A stretch of DNA of 64,000 bases from QHWF01 sp036848175 (GCA_036848175.1 DAIUKO010000002.1:21564-85563); one strand, 5' to 3'; counted from the stretch's first letter, positions 8,872 to 17,276 are shown. Translations and numbers: made by a program. The notes: a model not told the origin generated them from the sequence alone.

Positions 8872-9045
8872 CTTCGGATTGGTGGTCGTCGACGAGGTCT
8901 GTTCGCCTTCCTTCATCCCCTCTTTGAAGTTCTTCACAGAACTGCCCAGCCCCTTGGCCAACTGAGGCAAGCGGTTTGCTCCAAAGATCAGGACGACGAT
9001 GATGAGAATGATCAGTAGCTCAGGCAGCCCAAGTGAACCAAACAT
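8866..9045 (-). CDS. tatA: Sec-independent translocase subunit TatA
   Basis: A 59-residue protein, short enough to be missed by ORF-length filters. It has the classic TatA pattern: a short N-terminus, one membrane helix (PELLIILIIVVLIFG), the conserved FG hinge, and an amphipathic helix (ANRLPQLAKGLGSSVKNFKEG), then a polar tail. TatA oligomers form the conduit for folded, signal-bearing proteins with TatC, and tatC lies at 61865-62644. It is divergent from the VWA gene with start codons touching (CATATG), and convergent with selB. Its upstream GGAG (9051-9054) and an extended -10 at 9085 lie inside the VWA coding region. Confidence 0.93.
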   Translation of the reverse strand: MFGSLGLPELLIILIIVVLIFGANRLPQLAKGLGSSVKNFKEGMKEGEQTSSTTTNPKS

Positions 9046-9912
9046 ATGAAACTCCAGCGGTTTCCGGCACCGCGAACGGCGTGGATTGTACCACTAATCC
9101 TCAGCGCCTCGCTCACTTACGCGCAGTTTACGACAGGAGTGAGCCTCGTCGAGGTCTACGCCACCGTCACCGATCGTCAGGGCGAGCCCCTCACTAACCT
9201 GAGCGCCGCCGATTTTCGCGTCATGCAGGACGGCGTCCCCCAGACCATCACCGCGTTCGCAGCCGGGGAGTTTCCGCTCGCCGTCGCCATCGGGCTCGAT
9301 CGCAGCTTCAGCATGGGCGGCAAAGGCGACCGGCTCTCGGTCGCGAAGTCGGCGGCGCGCACCTTCATCGACGCGCTGCGCAACGACGATCAGGTCATGG
9401 TCCTCGCGATCGGCAGCGACACCGAAGTCGCCGCGCCGCTGTCGACCGATCGCGCGGCCGCGCGCGCGGCGATCGATCGGCTCGAGCCGTGGGGGACCAC
9501 ACCGCTGTACGACGCGACGCTGGTCGCGCTCGAGGCAATTCAGTCCGCGAAAGGACGCCGTGCGCTGGTGCTGCTGTCCGACGGGACGGATCGCTACAGC
9601 GACACGAGCGAGGCAGCGCTCGTCGAAGAAGCACGGCGCCGTGATGCGCTCGTCTACCCGATTGCGATCGGGCCCTCGCGGCCGCCGGTCTTCGCCGAAC
9701 TGGCGACGGCCACCGGCGGACGATCGTTTTTCGCGAAGGAGCCGCGCGAACTCGGCGCAATCCTCACCACGATCGCGCGCGAGCTGCGCTTCCAGTATCT
9801 GCTCGGCTACGTTCCGCCGCCTGCAACCGGACGGTCGTGGCACGCGATCGACGTGGAAGTCGATCGTCCGGGCGTTCGCATCAGAGCGCGCGACGGGTAT
9901 TTCGCGAAGTAG
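9046..9912 (+). CDS. Secreted von Willebrand factor A domain protein
   Basis: A 288-residue protein with a Sec signal peptide (basic start MKLQRF, hydrophobic core WIVPLILSASL, cleavage after YAQ or similar). An N-terminal beta-rich segment (VYATVTDRQGEPLTNLSAADFRV) is followed by a VWA domain. Its MIDAS site reads DRSFS, so the usual DxSxS is kept, with later LLSDGTD. Proteins of this layout are abundant in Acidobacteriota and are thought to be exported adhesion or scaffold proteins; no partner is visible here. The start codon abuts that of tatA, leaving no intergenic promoter, so its own promoter must lie within tatA. Confidence 0.9.
   Translation: MKLQRFPAPRTAWIVPLILSASLTYAQFTTGVSLVEVYATVTDRQGEPLTNLSAADFRVMQDGVPQTITAFAAGEFPLAVAIGLDRSFSMGGKGDRLSVAKSAARTFIDALRNDDQVMVLAIGSDTEVAAPLSTDRAAARAAIDRLEPWGTTPLYDATLVALEAIQSAKGRRALVLLSDGTDRYSDTSEAALVEEARRRDALVYPIAIGPSRPPVFAELATATGGRSFFAKEPRELGAILTTIARELRFQYLLGYVPPPATGRSWHAIDVEVDRPGVRIRARDGYFAK
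9085..9093 (-). promoter_or_regulatory. Extended -10 for tatA
   Basis: On the minus strand TGGTACAAT, an extended -10 (TGnTACAAT). Transcription starting near 9078 would give a leader of about 33 nt with GGAG before the tatA ATG. It is within the signal-peptide coding region of the divergent VWA gene. Confidence 0.5.
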
Positions 9913-9927
9913 TCCTGCACGTCGAAG

Positions 9928-9950
9928 CGCGGGGCGTTTCAGGCCCCGCG
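9928..9950. terminator. Hairpin between convergent genes
   Basis: CGCGGGGC and GCCCCGCG form a perfect 8-bp stem around a 7-nt loop. It sits between the VWA stop and the end of the oppositely oriented flavoprotein gene, whose last codons it overlaps. There is no T-tract, so intrinsic termination is plausible but unproven. Confidence 0.45.
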
Positions 9951-11123
9951 TCCCGTGAGTGAACTCGTGACGAACCGCCAGCCGAGTCCGACTTCGCATG
10001 TTTTCAGCAATCGCCACTCGAGCGTCGCGTACGACTGACGACCCGCGACGAGATCCGCCATCACGGCACGGAGACTCGCGCTCTGCTGCAGCGCCTCGAT
10101 CAACAGTCCGAGGAACGGTGCAGCAAAGAACATCGACCTCAGCTTCGCCGCACGTGCCAGTTCGACGATCGCTTCCTCCCTGACGCGCGACGCGTACTGC
10201 GCCGGATCGAGACCCGCCGCCAGCGTTTCAGCAGCCCATTGGCCCGACGCCAGCGCGAAGAAAATTCCTTCGCGCGTGATCGGATCGACGAGGCCGGCGG
10301 CGTCGCCGACCAGACACCATCGCGGTCCCGCCAGTTCGAGGTCGTCGAAGTCGCGCGCGTTGAGCGACGGAATCGGCCACGAATAGGGTTCGAGCCGCGC
10401 CCCGCGCGCGAGACCCGTCTTGTCGAGCCATGCCGCCGTCCTCCGCCGCAGCGTTGCGGCAGTGAACCCGGCATCCGCCTGCGCGCAGATGCCGATGGCC
10501 AGATGATCGGGACGCGGGAACGACCAGATGTAGCCGGGCGGATCCGCCACGAACTCGATCACGAGTTCGCGGCTCGTCACGCCGTGCGCGAAAAACCCGG
10601 TCGCAATCGAGAGCTGGTCGCGGCGAAAGGCGGCCGCCACCCGGCGGCGGACGAGTCCGTTGGCGCCGTCGGCGCCGATCACACACGCCGCGCGAAGCGC
10701 GCCTTCGCGCGTCTCGACGCGCACGCCGTCGCGCTCCACGCGAATGTCGGTCGCGCGCGATCGCCGAAGTTCCGCGCCGGCGTCGATCGCCGCGGCGACC
10801 AGCGCGCCGTCGAAGTGCGCGCGGCTCGCGACGATGAGATCCGGCTGCCGGTCAGCAGGTCGGTCCTCGAGCCGCACTGCCGCACATCGCGCGCGTGCCG
10901 AGTCGAGGAACCGCGCCGTGTGGATGCGACAGGTCGGAAGACTGTGGCCGGCAACACTGGCGGCGATGAGTTCGAGCGCGCGGCCCGTGACGCCGCCGCC
11001 GCACGGCTTCTCGCGCGGGTGAGACGGATCGATCAACACGACCCGCGCGCCGCGGCGTGCGAGCGAGTACGCGGCCCACGCGCCGGCAGGTCCCGCGCCG
11101 ACGATTGCAACATCTTTACTCAA
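9939..11123 (-). CDS. FAD-dependent oxidoreductase, geranylgeranyl-reductase family
   Basis: A 394-residue flavoprotein with an N-terminal FAD-binding Rossmann motif (IVGAGPAGAWAAYSLARRG), the family's PCGGGVT motif near residue 41, a mid-protein GADGANG, and the second FAD motif GDAAGLVDPITREGI. This family reduces isoprenoid double bonds (geranylgeranyl groups, menaquinone or lipid chains). The exact substrate cannot be read from sequence. It is a single gene here, with a 9-bp tandem-repeat array just upstream of its start. A digeranylgeranyl-lipid reductase or a quinone-modifying monooxygenase are alternatives. Confidence 0.85.
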   Translation of the reverse strand: MSKDVAIVGAGPAGAWAAYSLARRGARVVLIDPSHPREKPCGGGVTGRALELIAASVAGHSLPTCRIHTARFLDSARARCAAVRLEDRPADRQPDLIVASRAHFDGALVAAAIDAGAELRRSRATDIRVERDGVRVETREGALRAACVIGADGANGLVRRRVAAAFRRDQLSIATGFFAHGVTSRELVIEFVADPPGYIWSFPRPDHLAIGICAQADAGFTAATLRRRTAAWLDKTGLARGARLEPYSWPIPSLNARDFDDLELAGPRWCLVGDAAGLVDPITREGIFFALASGQWAAETLAAGLDPAQYASRVREEAIVELARAAKLRSMFFAAPFLGLLIEALQQSASLRAVMADLVAGRQSYATLEWRLLKTCEVGLGWRFVTSSLTGRGA

Positions 11124-11132
11124 CGCGCGGTC

Positions 11133-11197
11133 TCCTCCGTGTCCTCTGTGTCCTCCGTGTCCTCTGTGTCCTCTGTGTTTGCCGTGTCCTCCTGTGG
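11133..11197 (+). repeat. Tandem 9-bp repeat, TCCTCYGTG
   Basis: Five near-perfect head-to-tail copies of TCCTCCGTG or TCCTCTGTG from 11133 to 11177, followed by one degenerate unit (TTTGCCGTG) and a partial unit. The array fills the gap between the divergent flavoprotein gene and the small protein at 11229. One frame would read Val-Ser-Ser repeatedly, but nothing suggests it is translated. Confidence 0.9.
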
Positions 11198-11211
11198 ATC
11201 CATTCCCACCG

Positions 11212-11220
11212 TGCTACAGT
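11212..11220 (+). promoter_or_regulatory. Extended -10 placed for leaderless transcription
   Basis: TGCTACAGT is an extended -10; its last base is 8 nt before the ATG at 11229. That is where transcription initiates, so the mRNA would begin at or next to the start codon. There is no ribosome-binding site in the gap. Confidence 0.5.
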
Positions 11221-11228
11221 ACTCGGCG

Positions 11229-11687
11229 ATGATCGAGACCCAAACCGGACTCTTCACAATCGCGGTGTTTCAGGACGTCGCCTGGGCGCGGAAGGGGCTC
11301 GACGCGCTCAAACAGGCCGGGTTCGCTCGCGAGTCGCTGACGGTTCTGGCGAAGGAAAGTCCCGAGGTCGGAAAACTGATCGAAGATACCGTCGGATCCG
11401 CGGCGGAGCGCCTGGAGGCGGCCAACATCGGCGCGGCGATCGCACGCGGGCCGCTGGTCGAGGCGCTGCAGGGCAGCGCGCACGACCTGGGGAAGATTGG
11501 ACTCGCGGGCGCGATGCGGCGCGTCGGATTTCAGCCGCATGACGGCCACATTTTCGAGACGCTGGTCGGTCGCGGCGGCGTGCTCGTCTCGATCCGAAGC
11601 GAGCCGCGCGCCGCCGACGCCCTCGCCATCCTGCACTCGTACGGCGGCGGCAACGCGGCGATCGGTGCGTGGCAGGGACGCGTCTAA
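11229..11687 (+). CDS. Conserved-looking 152-aa protein, function unknown
   Basis: A soluble protein of 152 residues without signal peptide. The N-terminal strand-helix pattern (GLFTIAVFQDVAWARKGLDALKQAGFARESLTVLA) resembles the ferredoxin-like fold of general-stress YflT-type domains, in which a helix follows a strand and the text continues to a second half (GGVLVSIRSEPRAADALAILHSYGG) of similar strand-helix form. I infer a two-half alpha/beta protein; no catalytic residues are evident. It stands alone with a leaderless-type promoter. The start is chosen at the ATG located 8 nt from the -10. Confidence 0.75.
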   Translation: MIETQTGLFTIAVFQDVAWARKGLDALKQAGFARESLTVLAKESPEVGKLIEDTVGSAAERLEAANIGAAIARGPLVEALQGSAHDLGKIGLAGAMRRVGFQPHDGHIFETLVGRGGVLVSIRSEPRAADALAILHSYGGGNAAIGAWQGRV

Positions 11688-11847
11688 CCCCGAAGGATCG
11701 TAGGACTTTCGAAAATGTGGACAGCCCGGCCGGTGCCTGAACGACTGCGTCCTAAGGATTACGGACCGGGTGCGAGGCATCTCTTTTGCAGTTGCAGGCT
11801 CGAAACGCGTGCGCGAGAATATCTCAACGAACGACATCCCCTTCCCA

Positions 11848-12771
11848 ATGGATAGCAGCGCTCAGACGGTCGAGGTCCGCCCGCTTACGTCGCTTGGGCA
11901 CCTGACTGTCCACGTCGAGGGAGTCTCAACGGTCGAGACCCCGTTCCAGTTCGAGCAGCAGGAGAAACGGGTCGCGCCAGCAGCGGTCGCATCCTTCGTG
12001 TGGCACGTCTTCATGTTCGCCGCCATCGTTTTGCTCGTGAAGTACGGTCCAAAAGGCGCGGTCACGACGGCTGCAATACTTCCGGATCAGCCGAGCACTC
12101 ACATCATCTGGCTCAGCGAACCTGGCCCCGGCGGCGGTGGTGGCGGCGGCGGCAACAAGATGAAAGAGCCGCCGCGTGCGGCCGAACTCCCCGGCAAGGC
12201 AAAAATCACCGTTCCAGTCGAAAAACCGCCGAAGCTCGAGGTCAAACAGGAAATCAAGAAGGAGCCGGATCCGGTCGCTCAGCTGAACATCCCGGCCAAA
12301 TCGCTCGCGTCGGCGCAGGATTCGCTGCCCGGCGTTATCGAAGCGCCGCCGGGCCCGCCGACGCTTTCCCAGGGAACCGGTACCGGCGGCGGCGCCGGCA
12401 CCGGAACCGGTTCGGGCATTGGCCCTGGACGTGGATCCGGCCTTGGCGAGGGATGGGGTGGTGGAACGGGTGGCGGCCCGTACCGGCCCGGCAATGGTGT
12501 CACGCTCCCACGCGTGCTGCACGAAGAGCGTCCGCAGTACACGTCGGACGCGATGCGTGCCAAGGTCCAGGGGACGGTCCTTCTCGAATGCGTCGTCCGT
12601 CCGGACGGGAGCGTCGGCGACGTGCAGTTGGTTCGATCGCTGGATCCAACCTTTGGCCTCGATCAACAGGCGATCGCGGCTGCGAAGCGATGGCGTTTCG
12701 CGCCCGGCACTCGTCTCGGCGAGCCCGTGCCGGTCCTCGTGACGATTGAGCTGACCTTCACCTTGCGATAG
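11848..12771 (+). CDS. TonB-family energy transducer
   Basis: A 307-residue inner-membrane protein: cytoplasmic N-terminus, one membrane helix (about residues 47-66, FVWHVFMFAAIVLLVKYG), a periplasmic linker rich in Gly, Pro and Lys/Glu (poly-Gly near residue 95 and a GT/GS-rich stretch near 180-215), then a C-terminal TonB domain (RPQYTSDAMRAKVQGTV, VVRPDGSVGDVQLVRSL, KRWRFAPG). It likely transmits proton-motive force to outer-membrane receptors, though no exbB/exbD or receptor lies here. An N-terminal extension of about 40 residues before the helix is unusual for TonB. The start could be GTG 11770; ATG 11848 is preferred but neither has a clear ribosome site. Confidence 0.85.
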   Translation: MDSSAQTVEVRPLTSLGHLTVHVEGVSTVETPFQFEQQEKRVAPAAVASFVWHVFMFAAIVLLVKYGPKGAVTTAAILPDQPSTHIIWLSEPGPGGGGGGGGNKMKEPPRAAELPGKAKITVPVEKPPKLEVKQEIKKEPDPVAQLNIPAKSLASAQDSLPGVIEAPPGPPTLSQGTGTGGGAGTGTGSGIGPGRGSGLGEGWGGGTGGGPYRPGNGVTLPRVLHEERPQYTSDAMRAKVQGTVLLECVVRPDGSVGDVQLVRSLDPTFGLDQQAIAAAKRWRFAPGTRLGEPVPVLVTIELTFTLR

Positions 12772-12793
12772 AAACCAGCGCCGTTCAAATAGA

Positions 12794-12823
12794 AAGGCCC
12801 GGCAGGGAGAGCTGCCGGGCCTT
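12794..12823. terminator. Bidirectional intrinsic terminator
   Basis: A perfect 12-bp stem (AAGGCCCGGCAG / CTGCCGGGCCTT) with a 6-nt loop, followed on the plus strand by CAGTTTTG and on the minus strand by TCTATTTG. It lies between the convergent tonB-like gene and groEL and probably terminates both. Confidence 0.85.
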
Positions 12824-12830
12824 CAGTTTT

Positions 12831-12855
12831 GTACTTCAGACTTCAGACTTCGTAC
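12831..12855 (+). repeat. ACTTCAG tandem repeat
   Basis: Three and a half units of the heptamer ACTTCAG flanked by GTAC on both sides, directly between the terminator and the groEL stop codon. The same word fills the rplS-rnhB gap at 36361-36481. Confidence 0.75.
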
Positions 12856-12856
12856 T

Positions 12857-14479
<1,623 letters not shown>

Positions 14480-14491
14480 TGATTTCGTCTC

Positions 14492-14815
14492 CTACTTCTT
14501 TTTCTTGGCGTCGCCCTTTGCGTCGCCGCCTTCGATGACTGCCAGAACTTCGTCCTCGCGCATGATGAGGAACTCCTCACCATCGAGCTTGATTTCCTGG
14601 CCGGAATACTTGCCGAACAGGATGGTGTCGCCGGCCTTCACATCGAGAGGGACGCGCTTGCCGTCGTCCTTCGCCTTGCCGTTGCCGACAGCAGTGACCT
14701 TGCCCTGCTGCGGCTTCTCTTTGGCGGTGTCGGGGATGATGATTCCGCCGACTTTCTGTTCGCCTTCCTCGATGCGCTGAACGATGATGCGGTCGTGCAA
14801 CGGTCTGACGTTCAT
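14492..14815 (-). CDS. groES: 10-kDa chaperonin GroES
   Basis: GroES caps the GroEL ring. The 107-residue protein shows LHDRIIVQRIE, the mobile loop EGEQKVGGIIIPD, and the conserved AVGNGK and VKAGDTILFGKYSG motifs. It is about 10 residues longer than most because of a Gly/Asp/Lys-rich tail (GDAKGDAKKKK). It is the first gene of groES-groEL. Upstream, a consensus promoter (14887-14914) is overlapped by two CIRCE-like inverted repeats, so HrcA repression is expected; hrcA is not in this window. Confidence 0.97.
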   Translation of the reverse strand: MNVRPLHDRIIVQRIEEGEQKVGGIIIPDTAKEKPQQGKVTAVGNGKAKDDGKRVPLDVKAGDTILFGKYSGQEIKLDGEEFLIMREDEVLAVIEGGDAKGDAKKKK

Positions 14816-14860
14816 GCTTTGTGCTCCGTCTTGTGAAGTGAAAAGGTCGCCCTCTGTCTG

Positions 14861-14887
14861 TTAGCAGTCTCGCTGGGCAACTGCTAA
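14861..14887 (-). promoter_or_regulatory. CIRCE-like operator 1 (groE)
   Basis: TTAGCAGTC-N9-AACTGCTAA: the exact 9-9-9 layout of the HrcA operator CIRCE (consensus TTAGCACTC-N9-GAGTGCTAA), with 8-bp perfect arms. It overlaps the last base of the -10 and covers the transcription start of groES. The CAGT core instead of CACT is a lineage variant. Confidence 0.85.
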
Positions 14888-14914
14888 TTATATTTTTCAC
14901 GCTGGCAGTGTCAA
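14887..14914 (-). promoter_or_regulatory. groESL promoter, TTGACA-N16-TATAAT
   Basis: Perfect consensus -35 (minus-strand TTGACA at 14909-14914) and -10 (TATAAT at 14887-14892), 16 nt apart. It is flanked and overlapped by both CIRCE-like operators. The leader before the groES ATG is about 65 nt. Confidence 0.88.
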
Positions 14915-14928
14915 CGGGTGACTGCTAG
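14902..14928 (-). promoter_or_regulatory. CIRCE-like operator 2 (groE)
   Basis: CTAGCAGTC-N9-CACTGCCAG on the minus strand: again 9-9-9, with 7 of 8 inner arm positions pairing. It overlaps the -35. Centre-to-centre distance to operator 1 is 41 bp, close to four helical turns, so two HrcA dimers could sit on one DNA face. Confidence 0.65.
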
Positions 14929-14969
14929 ATGCAGATGGTGACTGTGCAAGGGGTGTCGGATGAAGGACC

Positions 14970-15185
14970 TTATCCAGACGTTTTTTTTATTTTGTACTCG
15001 ACCATCTTGCGGGTCAGCGTGTTCCGGTGCATGCCGAGCGTATCGGCGGCCTTGGTCAGGCTGCCCGAACACTTCCCCAGAACGCGCGTGATGAACCGTT
15101 TCTCGAACTCGTGGACGGCATCCTCGAACTGGACTTCCTTGTCGACCATTTCCTCAACGAGTCGTTCCAGGCGGTCGCTGATCAC
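14970..15185 (-). CDS. Fis-family helix-turn-helix protein
   Basis: A 71-residue protein whose C-terminal half is a Fis-type HTH (SGSLTKAADTLGMHRNTLTRKMVEYKI), the same fold that ends NtrC-type regulators. The N-terminal half (DRLERLVEEMVDKEVQFEDAVHEFEKRFI) is helical and may dimerise. It likely binds DNA as a small nucleoid or local regulator. The GTG start overlaps the purC stop (GTGA), so it is translationally coupled to purine synthesis. It lacks the receiver and AAA domains and is not E. coli Fis. Target genes are unknown. Confidence 0.85.
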   Translation of the reverse strand: MISDRLERLVEEMVDKEVQFEDAVHEFEKRFITRVLGKCSGSLTKAADTLGMHRNTLTRKMVEYKIKKTSG

Positions 15186-16099
15186 TCGAGCTCCCGCCCC
15201 GTGAGGCGCCGAAACGCTTCGATGTATTTCGCGCGCGTCTTTGCGACGACCTCATCGGGCAGCGAGGGGACCGGCGGCTGTTTGTTCCAGCGGATTTCTT
15301 CCAGGTAGTCGCGAACGAACTGCTTGTCGAAGCTCGGCTGCGCGCCGCCGGGACGGTAGCTGTCCTGCGGCCAGAAGCGCGAGGAGTCCGGTGTCAGAAC
15401 CTCGTCAATGAGGATCAGACGCTCTTCAACCGGACGACCATCGTCAGGCAACAGCCCGAACTCGAACTTGGTGTCGGCGACGATGATGCCGCGCGATTCG
15501 GCGTGAGCAGCGCCTTCGGCGTACAGGCGCAGCGTGAGATCGCGAACGCGATCGAGCAGACGCGGGCCGATCAGCGCCGCAGCGTCCGATTCGTTGATGT
15601 TGATGTCGTGTCCGCTTTGCGCCTTGGTTGCCGGTGTGAAGATTGGCTGAGGCAGTCGGTCCGACTCCCGGAGTCCCTGAGGCAAACGCACGCCGCAGAT
15701 CTCACCCGTCGCTCGATAGTCCTTCCATCCGGATCCTGACAAGTATCCGCGCGCGACGCATTCGATCGACAGGGGCTCGGTGCGCGTCACAAGCATCGAT
15801 CGGCCGCGCAGCAGGTCTGCAGAAGTCTGCAAGGATGGCGGATACGACGCCGGATCGACTGACAGCAGGTGATTGGCGACGATCGAGCGCGTGCGATCGA
15901 ACCAGAACGCAGAGATCTGCGTGAGGACCTTCCCCTTGTCGGGGATTCCCGATCCAAGCACGTAATCGAACGCCGAAATGCGATCGCTGGCCACGATGAG
16001 CAGGCGATCGCCAAAATCGTAGATGTCGCGGACTTTTCCCTGGCGATCGGGGCGTCGGTCGGCAAGCGTAGTGTGGAGAATGGGCGAGGCGAGCGACAA
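15182..16099 (-). CDS. purC: SAICAR synthase (phosphoribosylaminoimidazole-succinocarboxamide synthase)
   Basis: PurC joins CAIR to aspartate with ATP in de novo purine synthesis. The 305-residue protein is of the longer form: KVRDIYDFGDRLLIVASDRISAFD at the N-terminus, SIECVARGYLSGSGWKDY, ESDRLPQPIFTPATKA, and IVADTKFEFGL and LIDEVLTPDSSRFWP near the C-terminus. The TTG start at 16099 has GAGG about 6 nt upstream. Promoter TTGTCA-N17-TAAGAT lies at 16133-16161. It is coupled to the Fis-like gene downstream. Confidence 0.96.
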   Translation of the reverse strand: MSLASPILHTTLADRRPDRQGKVRDIYDFGDRLLIVASDRISAFDYVLGSGIPDKGKVLTQISAFWFDRTRSIVANHLLSVDPASYPPSLQTSADLLRGRSMLVTRTEPLSIECVARGYLSGSGWKDYRATGEICGVRLPQGLRESDRLPQPIFTPATKAQSGHDININESDAAALIGPRLLDRVRDLTLRLYAEGAAHAESRGIIVADTKFEFGLLPDDGRPVEERLILIDEVLTPDSSRFWPQDSYRPGGAQPSFDKQFVRDYLEEIRWNKQPPVPSLPDEVVAKTRAKYIEAFRRLTGRELE

Positions 16100-16132
16100 G
16101 ACGATCCTCAGGCCGACAACGAGAAGCTCTGC

Positions 16133-16161
16133 ATCTTACAAGCAGTCCGCAGACCTGACAA
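16133..16161 (-). promoter_or_regulatory. purC promoter, TTGTCA-N17-TAAGAT
   Basis: Minus-strand -35 TTGTCA (16156-16161) and -10 TAAGAT (16133-16138), 17 nt apart, 27 nt before the TTG of purC. The -35 overlaps a CTGACA (16155-16160) that could serve the plus strand with TATAGT at 16181, though that spacing (20 nt) is long. Confidence 0.6.
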
Positions 16162-16204
16162 CAACAACATGTAGGGGCAGTATAGTAATGGCGCTCAAGT
16201 CGCG

Positions 16205-17251
16205 ATGAGATCCCACCTTCGCACGATCGTCGTGCTGGCGCTCGCCCTCGGCCTGATTGCGTGGTTTCTTCACAACGTCGATCTGAGGAGCGTCGCGGCC
16301 GACATCATCCGGGCGAAGCCCGAGTGGCTCATCCTTTCGCTCGCGACGATGTACATCAATCTGGCGATTCGTGCGCTTCGATGGAAGTACCTGCTCGAGC
16401 CGCTCGCGCCGACAACGTTTGGCAGCGCATTCCGCGCGACTGCGGTCGGCTTTGCGGCGAGCAGCATTCTGCCGGCGCGGGCCGGCGAGCTCATTCGCCC
16501 GTATTTCCTCGCGAGACAGACGCGCTACACGCATCGGGCGCCGATGAGCGCGACCGGTGCGTTCGCGACGATCATTCTCGAACGACTGCTCGATCTCGTG
16601 ACGGTGCTCGTGCTGCTCGCGCTGTACGTGTTCGTCTTCGATCGTGACCTGGCGCTGACCAAACCACAAGCCATCGTCTGGCTGAAGTGGATTGGCGCGA
16701 TGGCGGGTCTCGGCGCGATCAGTGCCCTCGTCGTGCTGTTCGTCCTCGCTGGCGATCCCGAACGGCTGAGGCGGACGCTGGAGCGTCTCGAGCACGTCGT
16801 ACCATCCACGTTCGCCGGGATCGTGGCGCGCGTCGCTGAAAAATTCGCGCGTGGTCTCGGTGCGATTCGGCGGCCGCGCCGGCTGGCCGTGGCGTTGATC
16901 TGGTCGTTTCCGCTGTGGCTGTCGATTGCGGCGGGCATCTGGGCCGTCGCCGTCGCGTTCCGGATCGCGATGCCGTTTTCCGGATCGTTTCTCATCATTG
17001 CGCTGCTCTCGATCGGCGTGACGATTCCGACACCTGGCGCCGTCGGCGGATTTCACGCGGCATTTCGCTACGGCACCTCCGCGTTTTTCGGCGCACCCGA
17101 CGATGCGGCAGTCGGTGCAGCGATCGTGTGCCACCTCTTGTCGCAGGGGCCTTCGCTGTTCCTGGGCCTGTTCTTCGCCGCACAGGAAGGGCTGAACCTC
17201 ACCGGAATGCAACGGCTCGCGCGTCAGGCCGAGCAGGGGAATACCGCGTAG
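16205..17251 (+). CDS. UPF0104/lysylphosphatidylglycerol synthase-like membrane protein
   Basis: A 348-residue integral membrane protein with about eight hydrophobic helices. Landmarks of the family are RALRWKYLLEPL, ILPARAGELIRPY (the conserved A-R-x-G-E-x-x-R motif), ILERLLDLVTVL and IPTPGAVGGFHAAF. Members include flippase domains of lysylphosphatidylglycerol synthases and proteins of unknown lipid-related function; the synthase (aminoacyl-transfer) domain is absent here. A six-codon reading frame (16188-16208) overlaps the ATG (ATGA), which could couple translation. Function not assignable beyond membrane lipid or glycan transport. Confidence 0.85.
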   Translation: MRSHLRTIVVLALALGLIAWFLHNVDLRSVAADIIRAKPEWLILSLATMYINLAIRALRWKYLLEPLAPTTFGSAFRATAVGFAASSILPARAGELIRPYFLARQTRYTHRAPMSATGAFATIILERLLDLVTVLVLLALYVFVFDRDLALTKPQAIVWLKWIGAMAGLGAISALVVLFVLAGDPERLRRTLERLEHVVPSTFAGIVARVAEKFARGLGAIRRPRRLAVALIWSFPLWLSIAAGIWAVAVAFRIAMPFSGSFLIIALLSIGVTIPTPGAVGGFHAAFRYGTSAFFGAPDDAAVGAAIVCHLLSQGPSLFLGLFFAAQEGLNLTGMQRLARQAEQGNTA

Positions 17252-17266
17252 CGGGCCGCGGCCCGC
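17251..17266. promoter_or_regulatory. 16-bp perfect palindrome before nrdR
   Basis: GCGGGCCGCGGCCCGC starts at the last base of the upstream stop codon and ends 10 nt before the nrdR ATG. It is a perfect palindrome, so it could be an operator or a tight RNA hairpin that hides the nrdR start. Its AT-free sequence does not resemble an NrdR box. Confidence 0.4.
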
Positions 17267-17276
17267 GATCAGACGT

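Noticed and set aside
11133..11197. Coding Val-Ser-Ser repeat protein
   Set aside because: No ribosome site, no start codon and no length; it is a repeat between divergent promoters.
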